A DNA stretch of 64,000 nt from Planctomycetota bacterium. Its GTDB lineage: Bacteria; Planctomycetota; UBA8742; UBA2392. The DNA lies in contig JAHBYA010000001.1 in the NCBI GenBank assembly GCA_019636195.1, positions 224,642-288,641 of the forward strand, read 5' to 3'. A program made the position numbers and the translations under genes. Positions 49,439-57,618 of this stretch are shown here, one piece after another. The notes under the pieces are model-generated. The model ran no database searches. It was not told the origin of the DNA and saw only the letters and a program-made list of their open reading frames with translations. Numbering within the stretch: the stretch's first letter is position 1; every line of letters begins with the position of its first letter.

Positions 49439-52119
49439 GCGCTGATGTCAACTACGTCGCCAGCCGCCTGAGCCTGCGCAAACCCCAACGCGAGGCGCTG
49501 GAGATACTGCACCGCGTGTGTGAATTGATGCCGCTGAACAAGGGCCTGCGCAAAGACGAGGCGCTGGCCAAGCTGCACGCCGATGCGCAGTTCAAATGCG
49601 TGCAGGACTTTGAGCGGGACTTTCCGTCACTGTGCTACGCGCTGGCCACTGGCGTCGGCAAGACACGTTTGATGGGCGCGTTCATCGGCTACCTGCACCG
49701 GGCGCACGGCATCCGGCATTTCTTCGTGCTGGCACCAAACCTGACAATCTACGACAAGCTGATCACGGATTTCACGGCAGGTTCAGCCAAGTATGTGCTG
49801 CAAGGCCTGAGCGAGTTCGCCACCAATCCGCCTGAGATCATCACCGGCGACAACTACGAAAGCGGGCGCGGCGTACGGCGCTATCGCGGCCAGCAAGCTG
49901 TGTTTGATGATGCAATCCACATCAACATCTTCAACATCAGCAAGATCAACAGCGAAGTGCGCGGCGACAAGGAGCCGCGCATCAAGCGACTGAGCGAATA
50001 CATCGGCGAAAGCTACTTCGATTACCTCAGCAAGCTGGATGACCTCGTGATGTTGATGGACGAATCCCATCGATACAGGGCCAGCGCGGGTATCAAGGCA
50101 ATCAACGAACTAAAGCCGATCATCGGACTGGAAATGACGGCCACGCCGCAGGTCGAGCGTGGCGCGCAGGACCCGATTCCGTTCAAGAACGTGATCTACA
50201 GCTATCCGTTGTCGGATGCGCTGAAGGACGGCTACGTCAAAGAACCTGCGGTTGCCACACGCCAGAATTTCAACAAGGACAACTTTGATGAAGCCAGCTT
50301 GGAGAAGTTGAAGCTGGAAGATGGCGTGCGCGTGCATGAGGCCACCAAGGTCAAGCTGGAAGCCTACGCCAGCGAGAATGGCGTAAAAAAGGTGAAGCCG
50401 TTCATGCTGGTCATCGCAAAAGATACAGAGCACGCCGAGCTGCTGAAGCAGCGCATTGAGGCCGACGATTTCTTTGATGGCCAGTACAAGGGCAAGGTGA
50501 TTACGGTTCACAGCGCCCAGCGTGGTGAAGAGAAAGACGAAACAGTCCAGCAGTTGCTGACGGTCGAGGACCCCGCCAACGAAACCGAGATTGTCATTCA
50601 CGTCAACATGCTGAAGGAAGGCTGGGACGTGACGAACCTGTACACCATCGTGCCGCTGCGCACGGCGAACTCGAAGACGCTGGTTGAGCAGAGCATCGGG
50701 CGCGGCCTACGGTTGCCTTATGGCAAGCGCGTGGCTGACCCGGCGAATCCAGAAGTGGACATGCTGACGATTGTCGCGCACGACAAGTTTCAGGAGATCG
50801 TGGACGAGGCAAAGAATCCGGCCAGCATCCTGAAGGCTGGCATCAAGGTGGTTTACATCCCGGAAGAAAAACTGGAGGTGAAGCAGCTAACGCCGAAGGT
50901 TGATGTGCTGCTCGGCATCGCCAAGCCGGAGGCGGGCGCGGCGGTCACAAAGCCGCTGTTCGAGAAGCCGGAGGAGATTGAAGTTGCGAAGGCGGCGGTG
51001 GAGATCATCAAGACGCTGGAGAAGATGCCGTCTATCGGCGGGCTGACCAAGCCGGAGGTTCAGAAGCAGATCGTCGCCAAGATCGAAGAGCAGATGACAC
51101 CGGCGCAGAAAGAATTGATCAGCACAAAGGCGAAGGTTGATGTTGCCAAGGTTGTGATGGCGACGACGCAGCAGATCATTGACCTGACGATTACGATTCC
51201 AAGGATTGTGGTGGTGCCGACCGGGCCGGTGAAGGTTACGTACAAGCCGTTTGAACTCGACGCCGGTGGCCTGCGCTTGCAGCCGGTGGAGGCCGACATC
51301 CTGCGCCAATCGCTACAAACAGGTGATCAGTACAAGCTGGTAAGCGGCGACGGGGTGATCAAGGAAGCGAAGCTGGAAGACTTCATTGTTCGCAACCTGA
51401 TCGATTTTGACGACGTTGACTACGAGCAGGTGAGCGACGTGATCTATAAGCTGGCTGGGCAGATGGTGGCGCACCTCAAGACTTACCTAAAAACCGAGGC
51501 CGACCTGCTCAAGGTGCTCCAGCATCACCAAAAGGCGCTGGCGCAGCACATCCACGCACAGATGTTGAAACACAGGGATGAAGCAGCCAGCGACTACGTG
51601 GCGCAAGCGACCAAGGGCTTCACGAAGCTGTCGCCGGGAACGGCTACCATCAAGGCTGGCGAGGGTGTGCGCGACTTTCGTGAGCCGGTCGATGACAAGA
51701 AGGACATCCGCAGGATGGTGTTCGGCGGATTCAGCAGGTGCGTTTACGAGCTTCAAAAATTCGACTCGGACAGCGAGCGCAAGTTCGCAATGCTGCTGGA
51801 GAAAAAGAACAACGGCGTGCTGAAGTGGTGTAGGCCGTCAAGGCAGGACCTGAAGATTTACCCAACGCACGGCGAGGGCGAGCCCTACGAGCCGGACTTC
51901 GTTGTTGAGCGCGAGGCCGACAAGCTGCTGTGCGAAGTGAAGGCCGAGAACGAGATCAACACGCCTGAAGTGCAGGCCAAGGTCAAAGCAGCCAAGACGT
52001 GGTGCGAGAACGCCACCAAGCACGAACTAGAAAATGGCGGCAAGCCGTGGAAGTACATGCTGGTGGCACACAACAAGATCAATGAAAGCGCAACGTTGGA
52101 TGGACTGCTCGCTGGGTAA
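49435..52119 (+). CDS. type III-like restriction helicase/endonuclease (Res)
   Basis: An 894-residue SF2 helicase with a C-terminal nuclease. Walker A is ATGVGKT (71-77), motif II is DESH (209-212) instead of DEAH or DECH, motif VI is QSIGRGLRLP near 423. The C-terminus carries the PD-(D/E)XK core, Asp821 (YEPDF), Glu834 and Lys836 (CEVKAEN), the cleavage domain of type III Res subunits. It overlaps the Mod gene by 4 bases and its stop codon TAA overlaps the Mrr-like gene's ATG. Together with Mod it should recognise and cut unmodified DNA. Confidence 0.92.
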   Translation: MSADVNYVASRLSLRKPQREALEILHRVCELMPLNKGLRKDEALAKLHADAQFKCVQDFERDFPSLCYALATGVGKTRLMGAFIGYLHRAHGIRHFFVLAPNLTIYDKLITDFTAGSAKYVLQGLSEFATNPPEIITGDNYESGRGVRRYRGQQAVFDDAIHINIFNISKINSEVRGDKEPRIKRLSEYIGESYFDYLSKLDDLVMLMDESHRYRASAGIKAINELKPIIGLEMTATPQVERGAQDPIPFKNVIYSYPLSDALKDGYVKEPAVATRQNFNKDNFDEASLEKLKLEDGVRVHEATKVKLEAYASENGVKKVKPFMLVIAKDTEHAELLKQRIEADDFFDGQYKGKVITVHSAQRGEEKDETVQQLLTVEDPANETEIVIHVNMLKEGWDVTNLYTIVPLRTANSKTLVEQSIGRGLRLPYGKRVADPANPEVDMLTIVAHDKFQEIVDEAKNPASILKAGIKVVYIPEEKLEVKQLTPKVDVLLGIAKPEAGAAVTKPLFEKPEEIEVAKAAVEIIKTLEKMPSIGGLTKPEVQKQIVAKIEEQMTPAQKELISTKAKVDVAKVVMATTQQIIDLTITIPRIVVVPTGPVKVTYKPFELDAGGLRLQPVEADILRQSLQTGDQYKLVSGDGVIKEAKLEDFIVRNLIDFDDVDYEQVSDVIYKLAGQMVAHLKTYLKTEADLLKVLQHHQKALAQHIHAQMLKHRDEAASDYVAQATKGFTKLSPGTATIKAGEGVRDFREPVDDKKDIRRMVFGGFSRCVYELQKFDSDSERKFAMLLEKKNNGVLKWCRPSRQDLKIYPTHGEGEPYEPDFVVEREADKLLCEVKAENEINTPEVQAKVKAAKTWCENATKHELENGGKPWKYMLVAHNKINESATLDGLLAG

Positions 52120-52790
52120 TGATGCCGAAACGGGTGAAACAGTCCCAAGTACCAGCACCTGACACCACGTCGAAAATGATCGCGGTGGATGAGTTTCTTA
52201 GCAGCTTGCGTGCCCTTTCCCCACGTCGGTTTGAAGAGTTCTCTTGCGATCTGCTCGAATATCAAGGGTACAAGATTCTGGAACGTCCATCGTTGGGACC
52301 CGATGGTGGCGTGGACATCATCGCCCGAATTGCGTTCGAGGAACCGCGTTTGTTCGAGGAGAAGTGGGTAGTTCAGTGCAAATGGAGTTCAAAGCCGGAC
52401 TTCGCCGTCGGGTTTAGGCATGTAGCTGGATTCCCGACAGTCTGCACCAGCAATCAGGCGTGCGGCTACCTATTGATGACTAACGGTTCGATCACAACGG
52501 ACCTTCAGCGAAAGCTCGACTCCTATCGTGGCTTTGGTCCTCACGGATACCTAAAGGCCGCTGGATGGTTCGGCACCGTTTTGTGTGACCGCGTAATGAC
52601 CCGCTGCGTCAACGAAGTCGGCTTGAAGTGGTTTCCTGAGTGGGCCAGAAGGATCAAACAAGCCGTCGCTGACCGCGAAGTGGATCAGGGGCTGGACCAC
52701 ATAATGGACGCAATGGTCAAGGGAAACATGGAAGAAGCAAAGATCGCCGTGGAGGAGATGAGGCTGAGGAGCGGGAGGAAGCATGCATAA
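52119..52790 (+). CDS. Mrr-like restriction endonuclease
   Basis: A 223-residue protein of the Mrr_cat (PD-(D/E)XK) family. The catalytic core lies in residues 36-90: helix FEEFSCDLLEYQGY, then GPDGGVDIIAR with Asp66, then VVQCKWS with Gln86-x-Lys88, the usual D...QxK motif. The C-terminal 130 residues contain GYLLMTNGS, a common Mrr segment, then a helical tail. Translation starts on the ATG overlapping the Res stop; a second ATG one codon later is equally good. It overlaps the TIR-like gene by 8 bases. Mrr domains often cut modified DNA, which would complement the Mod/Res pair. Confidence 0.85.
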   Translation: MMPKRVKQSQVPAPDTTSKMIAVDEFLSSLRALSPRRFEEFSCDLLEYQGYKILERPSLGPDGGVDIIARIAFEEPRLFEEKWVVQCKWSSKPDFAVGFRHVAGFPTVCTSNQACGYLLMTNGSITTDLQRKLDSYRGFGPHGYLKAAGWFGTVLCDRVMTRCVNEVGLKWFPEWARRIKQAVADREVDQGLDHIMDAMVKGNMEEAKIAVEEMRLRSGRKHA

Positions 52791-53277
52791 ACTCTTGTTG
52801 TCCTACAGCATTTCACCCACCGATGAGCAGGGCCTTCTTGCGCTCATCCAGTATGCGAAGGATCGGGGCATTGAAGTGCTGCTTCCAGACCGCACGCCTT
52901 CCGTTGATGGGTCGGCTAACTGGTACACGCTGGAGGCCATTCGCCAGTGCACGGGGGTGTGGGGACTCGTGACCGCCGCTGGCGAGGCTGCTGATTGGGT
53001 CTATCACGAGATTAGTGTGGCCTGCTCACAGTTTGGTCGGCTAGCCGTGGTCTTTGTAGAAACCGGCGCAAAGTGGCAGCACAACATTCGTGGCGCAACC
53101 GTCGTGCCCTTTGATCGGAACAACGTTGGAGGTTTACACGAGCAGTTTCTGTCCAACGTAGCAGGCTGGCTAAATCCCAAGCCCGCTCCGGCGGCAGCAG
53201 GATCCGGTGCAGGTGCGGTTCTCGGTGCGATAGGCGCTGGGCTGCTCTTGTACTGGCTGCTTAAAGACAACAAGTAG
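52783..53277 (+). CDS. TIR-like domain protein with C-terminal membrane helix
   Basis: A 164-residue protein. Residues 1-130 follow a TIR-like alpha/beta pattern: strand KLLLSYSI, helix AKDRGIEVLLPDR, WYTLEAIRQCTGVWGLVTAAGEAADWVYHEISVA with a candidate catalytic Glu76 after the Trp, and LAVVFVETG. A Pro/Ala linker (131-140) leads to one hydrophobic helix (about 143-160, GAVLGAIGAGLLLYWLL) and a Lys-rich end. TIR domains in defence hydrolyse NAD+ or make cyclic signals; the membrane helix would place it at the inner membrane. The TIR assignment rests on pattern, not on a search. It overlaps the Mrr-like gene by 8 bases. Confidence 0.65.
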   Translation: MHKLLLSYSISPTDEQGLLALIQYAKDRGIEVLLPDRTPSVDGSANWYTLEAIRQCTGVWGLVTAAGEAADWVYHEISVACSQFGRLAVVFVETGAKWQHNIRGATVVPFDRNNVGGLHEQFLSNVAGWLNPKPAPAAAGSGAGAVLGAIGAGLLLYWLLKDNK

Positions 53278-53306
53278 TCGGGCAGCCTACGCAGTGGAGT
53301 CAACAC

Positions 53307-53942
53307 ATGTTGATCATTGGAGCCGATCCCGGAGGCGAGGGAGCTTTCGGTCTTGCCATTGTGCGTGTGAAGGGAAAGGCACTCGTGGAGGCACTGCGAG
53401 AAACCGTCGATAGTGTTGACGATGCCCTAGCATGGTTCAAGGAGAGCCTAAAGGGCGAAACGCCCAGCGCGGCGGGCATCGACACGTTCCTAACTTGGGC
53501 CACGTCACGGGCCGGATGGAGACCGCAAGACGAACTCTTGCGTAGCGAGTACTCGTCTGTTTCGAACAGCGTGTTCGCTTCCAACTCGGCATTTGGTTCA
53601 ATGGCGATTCAGGGGATGGCGCTTGCATTAGAACTTCGAAGGCTGTGGCCGGGCATCATGCTCAACGAAACACACCCCAAGGTTCTCTACTTTCAGCAGA
53701 GTCAACAGAAATACTCTTGGGGCCAAGGAATGCGGCGGTGGTTAGAGAAGGCGCTGGGAATGCCCTCAGCCTTTGGCAACGTAGATTCTCACCAATTTGA
53801 CGCGTTGTTGTCCGCGTGGGCAACGGCTCACTGCTGTGGTGGGCTCACCCCGGCATGGACTCACGATCTGCGCAATGAAGCCAAGAACCTCATCGAACCA
53901 GTGGGGCAAACCCACTACTTTTGGCCGACAGCCGTGCGCTGA
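53307..53942 (+). CDS. DUF429-like RNase H-fold protein
   Basis: A 211-residue protein with an RNase H-like layout. MLIIGADPGGEGAFGLAIV has Asp7 at the first strand; a second acidic strand is AAGIDTFLTW; ETHPKVLYF near residue 120 and NVDSHQFDALLSAWA near 165 match DUF429 family blocks. Activity is unknown; the fold suggests a nuclease or resolvase-like ATP-independent phosphotransferase. GGAG precedes the ATG at 53307. It is 29 bases after the TIR-like gene, and the next gene begins 37 bases after its stop, so it belongs to the operon. Confidence 0.65.
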   Translation: MLIIGADPGGEGAFGLAIVRVKGKALVEALRETVDSVDDALAWFKESLKGETPSAAGIDTFLTWATSRAGWRPQDELLRSEYSSVSNSVFASNSAFGSMAIQGMALALELRRLWPGIMLNETHPKVLYFQQSQQKYSWGQGMRRWLEKALGMPSAFGNVDSHQFDALLSAWATAHCCGGLTPAWTHDLRNEAKNLIEPVGQTHYFWPTAVR

Positions 53943-53979
53943 GAGCGATTGCATGCGCGTGGGCGCATCGGAGGCGCAG

Positions 53980-55080
53980 ATGGCGAGGAAGAAATCACCG
54001 CAACAGCAGATTCTCGACGACTTGGATGATTGGCTTGAGAGCCGTCGTGAGCACGTGTTGGAGCTTGTGGGTGGGGATCGATCAATCCACAGCTTTCATG
54101 GCGTCATTGGAGGAAAGAACAACACCTACGCAGATGCAGTGAACATGGAATTCAGAAATCCTGATGAGTTCCTAGCAGTGTGGAAGGAAGGGCTGCACAC
54201 GTCTGTGGTCGAGCGCGACAGGAGAGACAAGCAACAGTACGGTCGTGCGCTCAAACAATCGGCTGCCCATCGCCTTGTAGGTTGGCTGAAGATTCCGGCG
54301 GTGCGGGAGTACGTAGAGACGTTTCTAACGAGAAACTTCTTCAGGGAGTACGTGCCAAGGGTTCGGAAGAAGCCAGCAAGCAGCCTGTGGGAGATTTGGT
54401 TTGGCGAGAACGACCACGAGTACGGGTTGCTCATTGCGCCGCGTTGGGATGCCACGGACGGGTGGCACAACGATGTCAGCGAGATTCGGCGAGCCAAGTT
54501 TCGATACTGGACGATTGGGCATTTACTCACAAGCGGCCTAGTTGTGAGCGACAACCCAACGCCGCATAAGTTCGATTCACTAGATCGCTTTCTCGATTTC
54601 TACAGGGATGTCTTGGTTCGGCCAACGCGCTCGGTCCACGGACGCACCTTGGCAAAGAAGTACGCCGAGTACTTGAAGGCGCACGCCAACCCGCAGGATG
54701 TGCCGCTGTTGATCCCGGAGTTTCGGCACGCTGGACTTGCTCGAAAACACCGTTACCGACTAGATTTCACCCTGCTGTCTGCCGATCACAACTTCATGAT
54801 TGGGGTTGAGTTGAGTCCTTGGTCCACACACGGACGAACCAGATCCAAAGCAAAGGCAAAGGCCGAACAGGAACGCAAAGAGAAGTGGCAGCATGAGATG
54901 CAGAAGCGGAACGACTACTTCTCTACGTTCGGAATCACCACACTGACGTTTCTGGATGACGACTTGGCTGATGTTGCGAGAGTGCTGAAGCGGTTGGATC
55001 GTTACCTCGCGCCCAGAGCGGTCACGTATCGTACAAGTCAGGAGATGGATCGAGTCATGCAAGCGTACAGTGCTCAATAG
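53980..55080 (+). CDS. predicted PD-(D/E)XK-like nuclease, last operon gene
   Basis: A 366-residue protein of unknown family. The start at 53980 has GGAGG six bases upstream; an upstream in-frame ATG at 53953 is less likely. The N-terminal 200 residues are helical and basic and contain WEIWFGENDHEYGLLI. Residues 255-280 (RYRLDFTLL, MIGVELSPWS) show Asp262 and Glu277-x-Ser279, a nuclease-like arrangement with Ser in place of Lys, and a following helix rich in Lys (SKAKAKAEQERKEKW). It is probably the last gene of the defence operon, 37 bases after the DUF429-like gene. Confidence 0.65.
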   Translation: MARKKSPQQQILDDLDDWLESRREHVLELVGGDRSIHSFHGVIGGKNNTYADAVNMEFRNPDEFLAVWKEGLHTSVVERDRRDKQQYGRALKQSAAHRLVGWLKIPAVREYVETFLTRNFFREYVPRVRKKPASSLWEIWFGENDHEYGLLIAPRWDATDGWHNDVSEIRRAKFRYWTIGHLLTSGLVVSDNPTPHKFDSLDRFLDFYRDVLVRPTRSVHGRTLAKKYAEYLKAHANPQDVPLLIPEFRHAGLARKHRYRLDFTLLSADHNFMIGVELSPWSTHGRTRSKAKAKAEQERKEKWQHEMQKRNDYFSTFGITTLTFLDDDLADVARVLKRLDRYLAPRAVTYRTSQEMDRVMQAYSAQ

Positions 55081-55272
55081 GGGTGAACAGCCTCCTCGAC
55101 GATGCAGCAAGCTCAACAGACCGGGATGCAAAGGTAGCGTCAAGGTGGATCCGTAGTTCCTTCAGGCAAGACAGCCGTTTTCGGCCTTGTTTTGAACCCC
55201 GAATTGGAGCGGCCCGAGCAACAAGATAGCCAGCATCAAGTTTGCTGATGGCGCACTCATGCCGTAGGTTAG

Positions 55273-55752
55273 ATGAAGAAGGCGACGCGCCAAAGGAAAC
55301 TCGTGTCTGGACAATCGACCATTCGCGGCATTCGTGTTGAGATTCTGGTGGAAGCACAGAGCCAGCATCAATCCAGCTCGGAAGCGCTGATTGACTACCA
55401 TCGATCTCGGGCACGCATGGGGCTTGATGACTGGCGCGAAGGTGAGACCGGCAAGCACCCCAGACTCTGGACCAATCGCGACTACCAGCCGATCCCGTAC
55501 CGCAGCCACAAGGCACTGATGAAGTTCGACCAGCAGGGCGGAGATATTCGGCTTGAGGCTCTGGCCGCCATATGCACAAGCGAAAACACGCTAGGGCTCC
55601 AAGAGACTTCCCTTGTCAGTGGAGACTTCATCATCAGGCACGGCATGCGCGTGGTTGCATCGAGCTGGGGCATGGCGTGGTGGGACGAGTTGCGGACTGG
55701 GACAAGTTACGCCGCAGCCTTCGAGATGATCAAGCGAGTCAGGATCGGGTGA
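55273..55752 (+). CDS. hypothetical protein at the island right end
   Basis: A 159-residue protein, not recognised. It starts MKKATRQRKLVSG, then QSTIRGIRVEILVEAQSQHQSSSEALIDY, a HRSRARMGLDDW segment and a more hydrophobic C-terminal half (LVSGDFIIRHGMRVVASSWGMAWWDELRTG). No membrane helix is predicted by eye. The ribosome binding site is weak (TAGGTTAG). It is 192 bases after the last operon gene, so it may be transcribed separately. The following 237 bases up to the tRNA contain no convincing gene. Confidence 0.5.
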   Translation: MKKATRQRKLVSGQSTIRGIRVEILVEAQSQHQSSSEALIDYHRSRARMGLDDWREGETGKHPRLWTNRDYQPIPYRSHKALMKFDQQGGDIRLEALAAICTSENTLGLQETSLVSGDFIIRHGMRVVASSWGMAWWDELRTGTSYAAAFEMIKRVRIG

Positions 55753-55989
55753 TCAACTCGACCGCCACACCGACATTCGGAATGTCCGACATTCAGCATG
55801 TCCGATGACGGGCCAAGGGGACCAAACCCACGACCGCGAGATCAATTGCCGGGTGCCCGTGAATTGCCGAAATGTGCCCGCCGCAGTACACTTAGGTGGC
55901 GTTTTGGGTGGCGCGGACGATGCTGGAAGGTTTGCGCGAAAAGGCAGTGCGCCCGAAACGGCTCTAATTCAACGGATTGAAGACATCGG

Positions 55990-56026
55990 GCGGGCGTAGC
56001 TCAGTGGTAGAGCTCCTGCTTCCCAA
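55990..56026. repeat. right attachment site core (attR)
   Basis: The 37 bases identical to 33405-33441, spanning the tRNA 5' end through the anticodon loop. Identity ends where the anticodon stem's 3' strand begins. The five-base arms of the anticodon stem form the natural inverted repeat around the loop where strand exchange is expected. Confidence 0.9.
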
Positions 56027-56064
56027 GCAGGTGGTCGAGGGTTCGAACCCCTTCGCCCGCTCCA
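55990..56064 (+). tRNA. tRNA-Gly (anticodon CCC)
   Basis: A complete cloverleaf: acceptor GCGGGCG paired with CGCCCGC, D stem GCTC/GAGC, anticodon stem CCTGC/GCAGG around TTCCCAA (anticodon CCC, reads GGG), T arm with TTCGAAC, discriminator T and an encoded CCA end (56062-56064). The 5' half is shared with the fragment at 33405. Because integration replaced its 5' half and upstream region, its present promoter must come from the island's right end. Confidence 0.97.
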
Positions 56065-56071
56065 TAATCCC

Positions 56072-56103
56072 CGCCAGCCTAAGGACTTGTGCCTAGGCTG
56101 GCG
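56072..56103 (+). terminator. hairpin just downstream of tRNA-Gly
   Basis: CGCCAGCCT pairs with AGGCTGGCG, and AGG with CCT, giving a stem of about 12 pairs with one bulge. It starts 8 bases after the CCA end and is a likely tRNA transcription terminator or processing hairpin, although only a short CTTTCC follows, not a T-tract. Confidence 0.5.
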
Positions 56104-56346
56104 GCGCTGCTTTCCGGCAATTTCCTACGCCATCTCATGCGCCGCCCAAGATGACCCACAAGGGCTTGGGCCAACCACCCGTGCAGGAAATAACCATTTT
56201 CCTCCAACCCGCCTCCGAATTTCCTTCGGACCAGCTCAAGACGTGTCCTGCAAATCGTGCCGACCCCTAATTCGTAGATAGAGAAAGGGAGAGGCCGCTA
56301 CTCCGTGTGGACGAGGCCGAAGCCCTAACTCGACAAGGAGTATGCC

Positions 56347-56577
56347 ATGCCAGACGAAGAACGCATCCGGCAAGTCAAGAGCTGGTTCGAGAGTGAGCCG
56401 CCGCTGCTCACGATCAAGCGAACTGCGTTCCTGCTCAGTTGCAGCGAGAGGCAAGTTCACCGCCACATCGCCCACGACTTGCTTGAAACGATCAAGTTCG
56501 GTACGGGCCGGAGCGTGAAGAGGTCCGTCCTGAAAGACAGCGTCATCAAGTTCATCTTGTCGAACTTGAGCCAATAG
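56347..56577 (+). CDS. small HTH protein (excisionase-like)
   Basis: A 76-residue protein with one helix-turn-helix of the excisionase/MerR class (LLTIKRTAFLLSCSERQVHRHI), followed by a short wing with Lys/Arg. AAGGAG precedes the ATG. It is the first gene after the tRNA and is followed 21 bases later by the replication initiator, so it may regulate Rep or control excision. Similar small HTH genes precede rep genes in many small plasmids and elements. Confidence 0.75.
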   Translation: MPDEERIRQVKSWFESEPPLLTIKRTAFLLSCSERQVHRHIAHDLLETIKFGTGRSVKRSVLKDSVIKFILSNLSQ

Positions 56578-56598
56578 GCCCCGCACAGGAGAAGTCCC

Positions 56599-57618
56599 AT
56601 GCCAATGACTGCCGCAGCAACGCCCGATGGAGAAGGCAACGATTCCTACAACTACTTGTTAGAGCACCCTAACTCAACCGACGGGCTATCCCAGCCAACT
56701 GTACCGGCATCACCTGCTCCACTGATTCCCTCTTGTCCCCCGCTCCCTGTCGCGACGGTTCCACAGTCTCTGCCGCCTCAGGTCCAGATTCCAATGGAGT
56801 TCGTATCTTCGAAGCCCGTTCGGGGTGGCTGCCACCAGCAAGACACGGAAGGGCTTCGCCGAACCGTGGTCCGCTGCCTGCGTGAATCCCGAGTCAGGGT
56901 CCTAATCAAGCAGGCTGATCTGATCGAGAAGTGTTGCTCGGCGTCCCCTTTCCCCGGCGCTCCGTCCCACTGGGGGAATCGTTGCCGGTCCGTGTTCTGC
57001 CCTGCCTGCGGTCGCAGGCGAGCACGACGCTATGCTCGGTCCCGTGAGGCTCGGTTGCTCGACTGGCTTCGTGCTGGAAATCAGATCGCCCGTTTCGTGA
57101 TTTCCCTGCCCCACGAGCAGAGCGACCCATTTTCCGACGTGGCTGACGGCGTCTGCGGAGCTTTCAGCCACTTGCGCCGTGCAGACTGGTTCAAGGACAC
57201 GGTCAAGGACTATCTCTACGGCCTTCATTGCCGGTTTACGAAGTCTGGGCCTCATCCCCACATACACTGCTACGCAGCCGTGGCAGGCACTGGCGGAACC
57301 GTGGATGGTGCACTCAGTGGCATGATCCATGACCAAGTCGCACCGTGGATTCGCAAGTTCACGGCGGAACACTTCGGCAAGGCCAGAACTCCCGGAAAGG
57401 TCCCGGTCTATCTGAACGGTGCAGGCGACGTGGAGAATGCCGTCGCGGCGTTGGCCTGCTATACGGTCAAGGCCGTCAGTAACAATGAAGGCGACGTTAC
57501 TTTCCCAGCCTTGAGCCCCGAACAGCTTCTCGACTTGTTCCAGTGGCTACGCGGTACGAAGAAACGTCGTCTCGCCGGTGGCGCTACTGCTCCGTATCGA
57601 AGCAAACACGGCCTTTAG
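56599..57618 (+). CDS. HUH endonuclease replication initiator (Rep_1-like)
   Basis: A 339-residue rolling-circle replication protein. A Pro/Ser-rich leader of about 65 residues is followed by a Cys-rich zinc-like segment (Cys129, Cys134, Cys137), the HUH motif His219-Pro-His221-Ile-His223 (HPHIHCY) and the catalytic motif Tyr288-x-x-Lys291 (CYTVK). One Tyr makes it a Y1-type relaxase/Rep like Rep_1 plasmid initiators. AGGAG precedes the ATG. The element therefore was, or is, able to replicate as a plasmid, or uses Rep for integrative single-strand transfer. A double-strand origin is not identified. Its stop overlaps the convergent gene's stop by four bases. Confidence 0.85.
   Translation: MPMTAAATPDGEGNDSYNYLLEHPNSTDGLSQPTVPASPAPLIPSCPPLPVATVPQSLPPQVQIPMEFVSSKPVRGGCHQQDTEGLRRTVVRCLRESRVRVLIKQADLIEKCCSASPFPGAPSHWGNRCRSVFCPACGRRRARRYARSREARLLDWLRAGNQIARFVISLPHEQSDPFSDVADGVCGAFSHLRRADWFKDTVKDYLYGLHCRFTKSGPHPHIHCYAAVAGTGGTVDGALSGMIHDQVAPWIRKFTAEHFGKARTPGKVPVYLNGAGDVENAVAALACYTVKAVSNNEGDVTFPALSPEQLLDLFQWLRGTKKRRLAGGATAPYRSKHGL

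Larger units (their letters stand above)
33405..56026. mobile_element. integrated genomic island at tRNA-Gly(CCC), about 22.6 kb
   Basis: The island is bounded by the 37-bp direct repeat of the tRNA 5' half. A tyrosine recombinase and a probable excisionase/directionality gene lie just inside the left end. The DNA inside is visibly less GC-rich than the flanking chromosome and its genes are mostly defence-like. The element carries the 5' half of the tRNA, so the intact tRNA at the right end now has an island-derived 5' half and upstream region and a native 3' half. No conjugation or replication gene is inside, so it would depend on other elements for transfer. Confidence 0.9.

Noticed and set aside
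55055..55579. Minus-strand frame of 174 codons at the island right end
   Set aside because: Antisense to the gene at 55273; the plus-strand protein is better supported by operon direction and composition.
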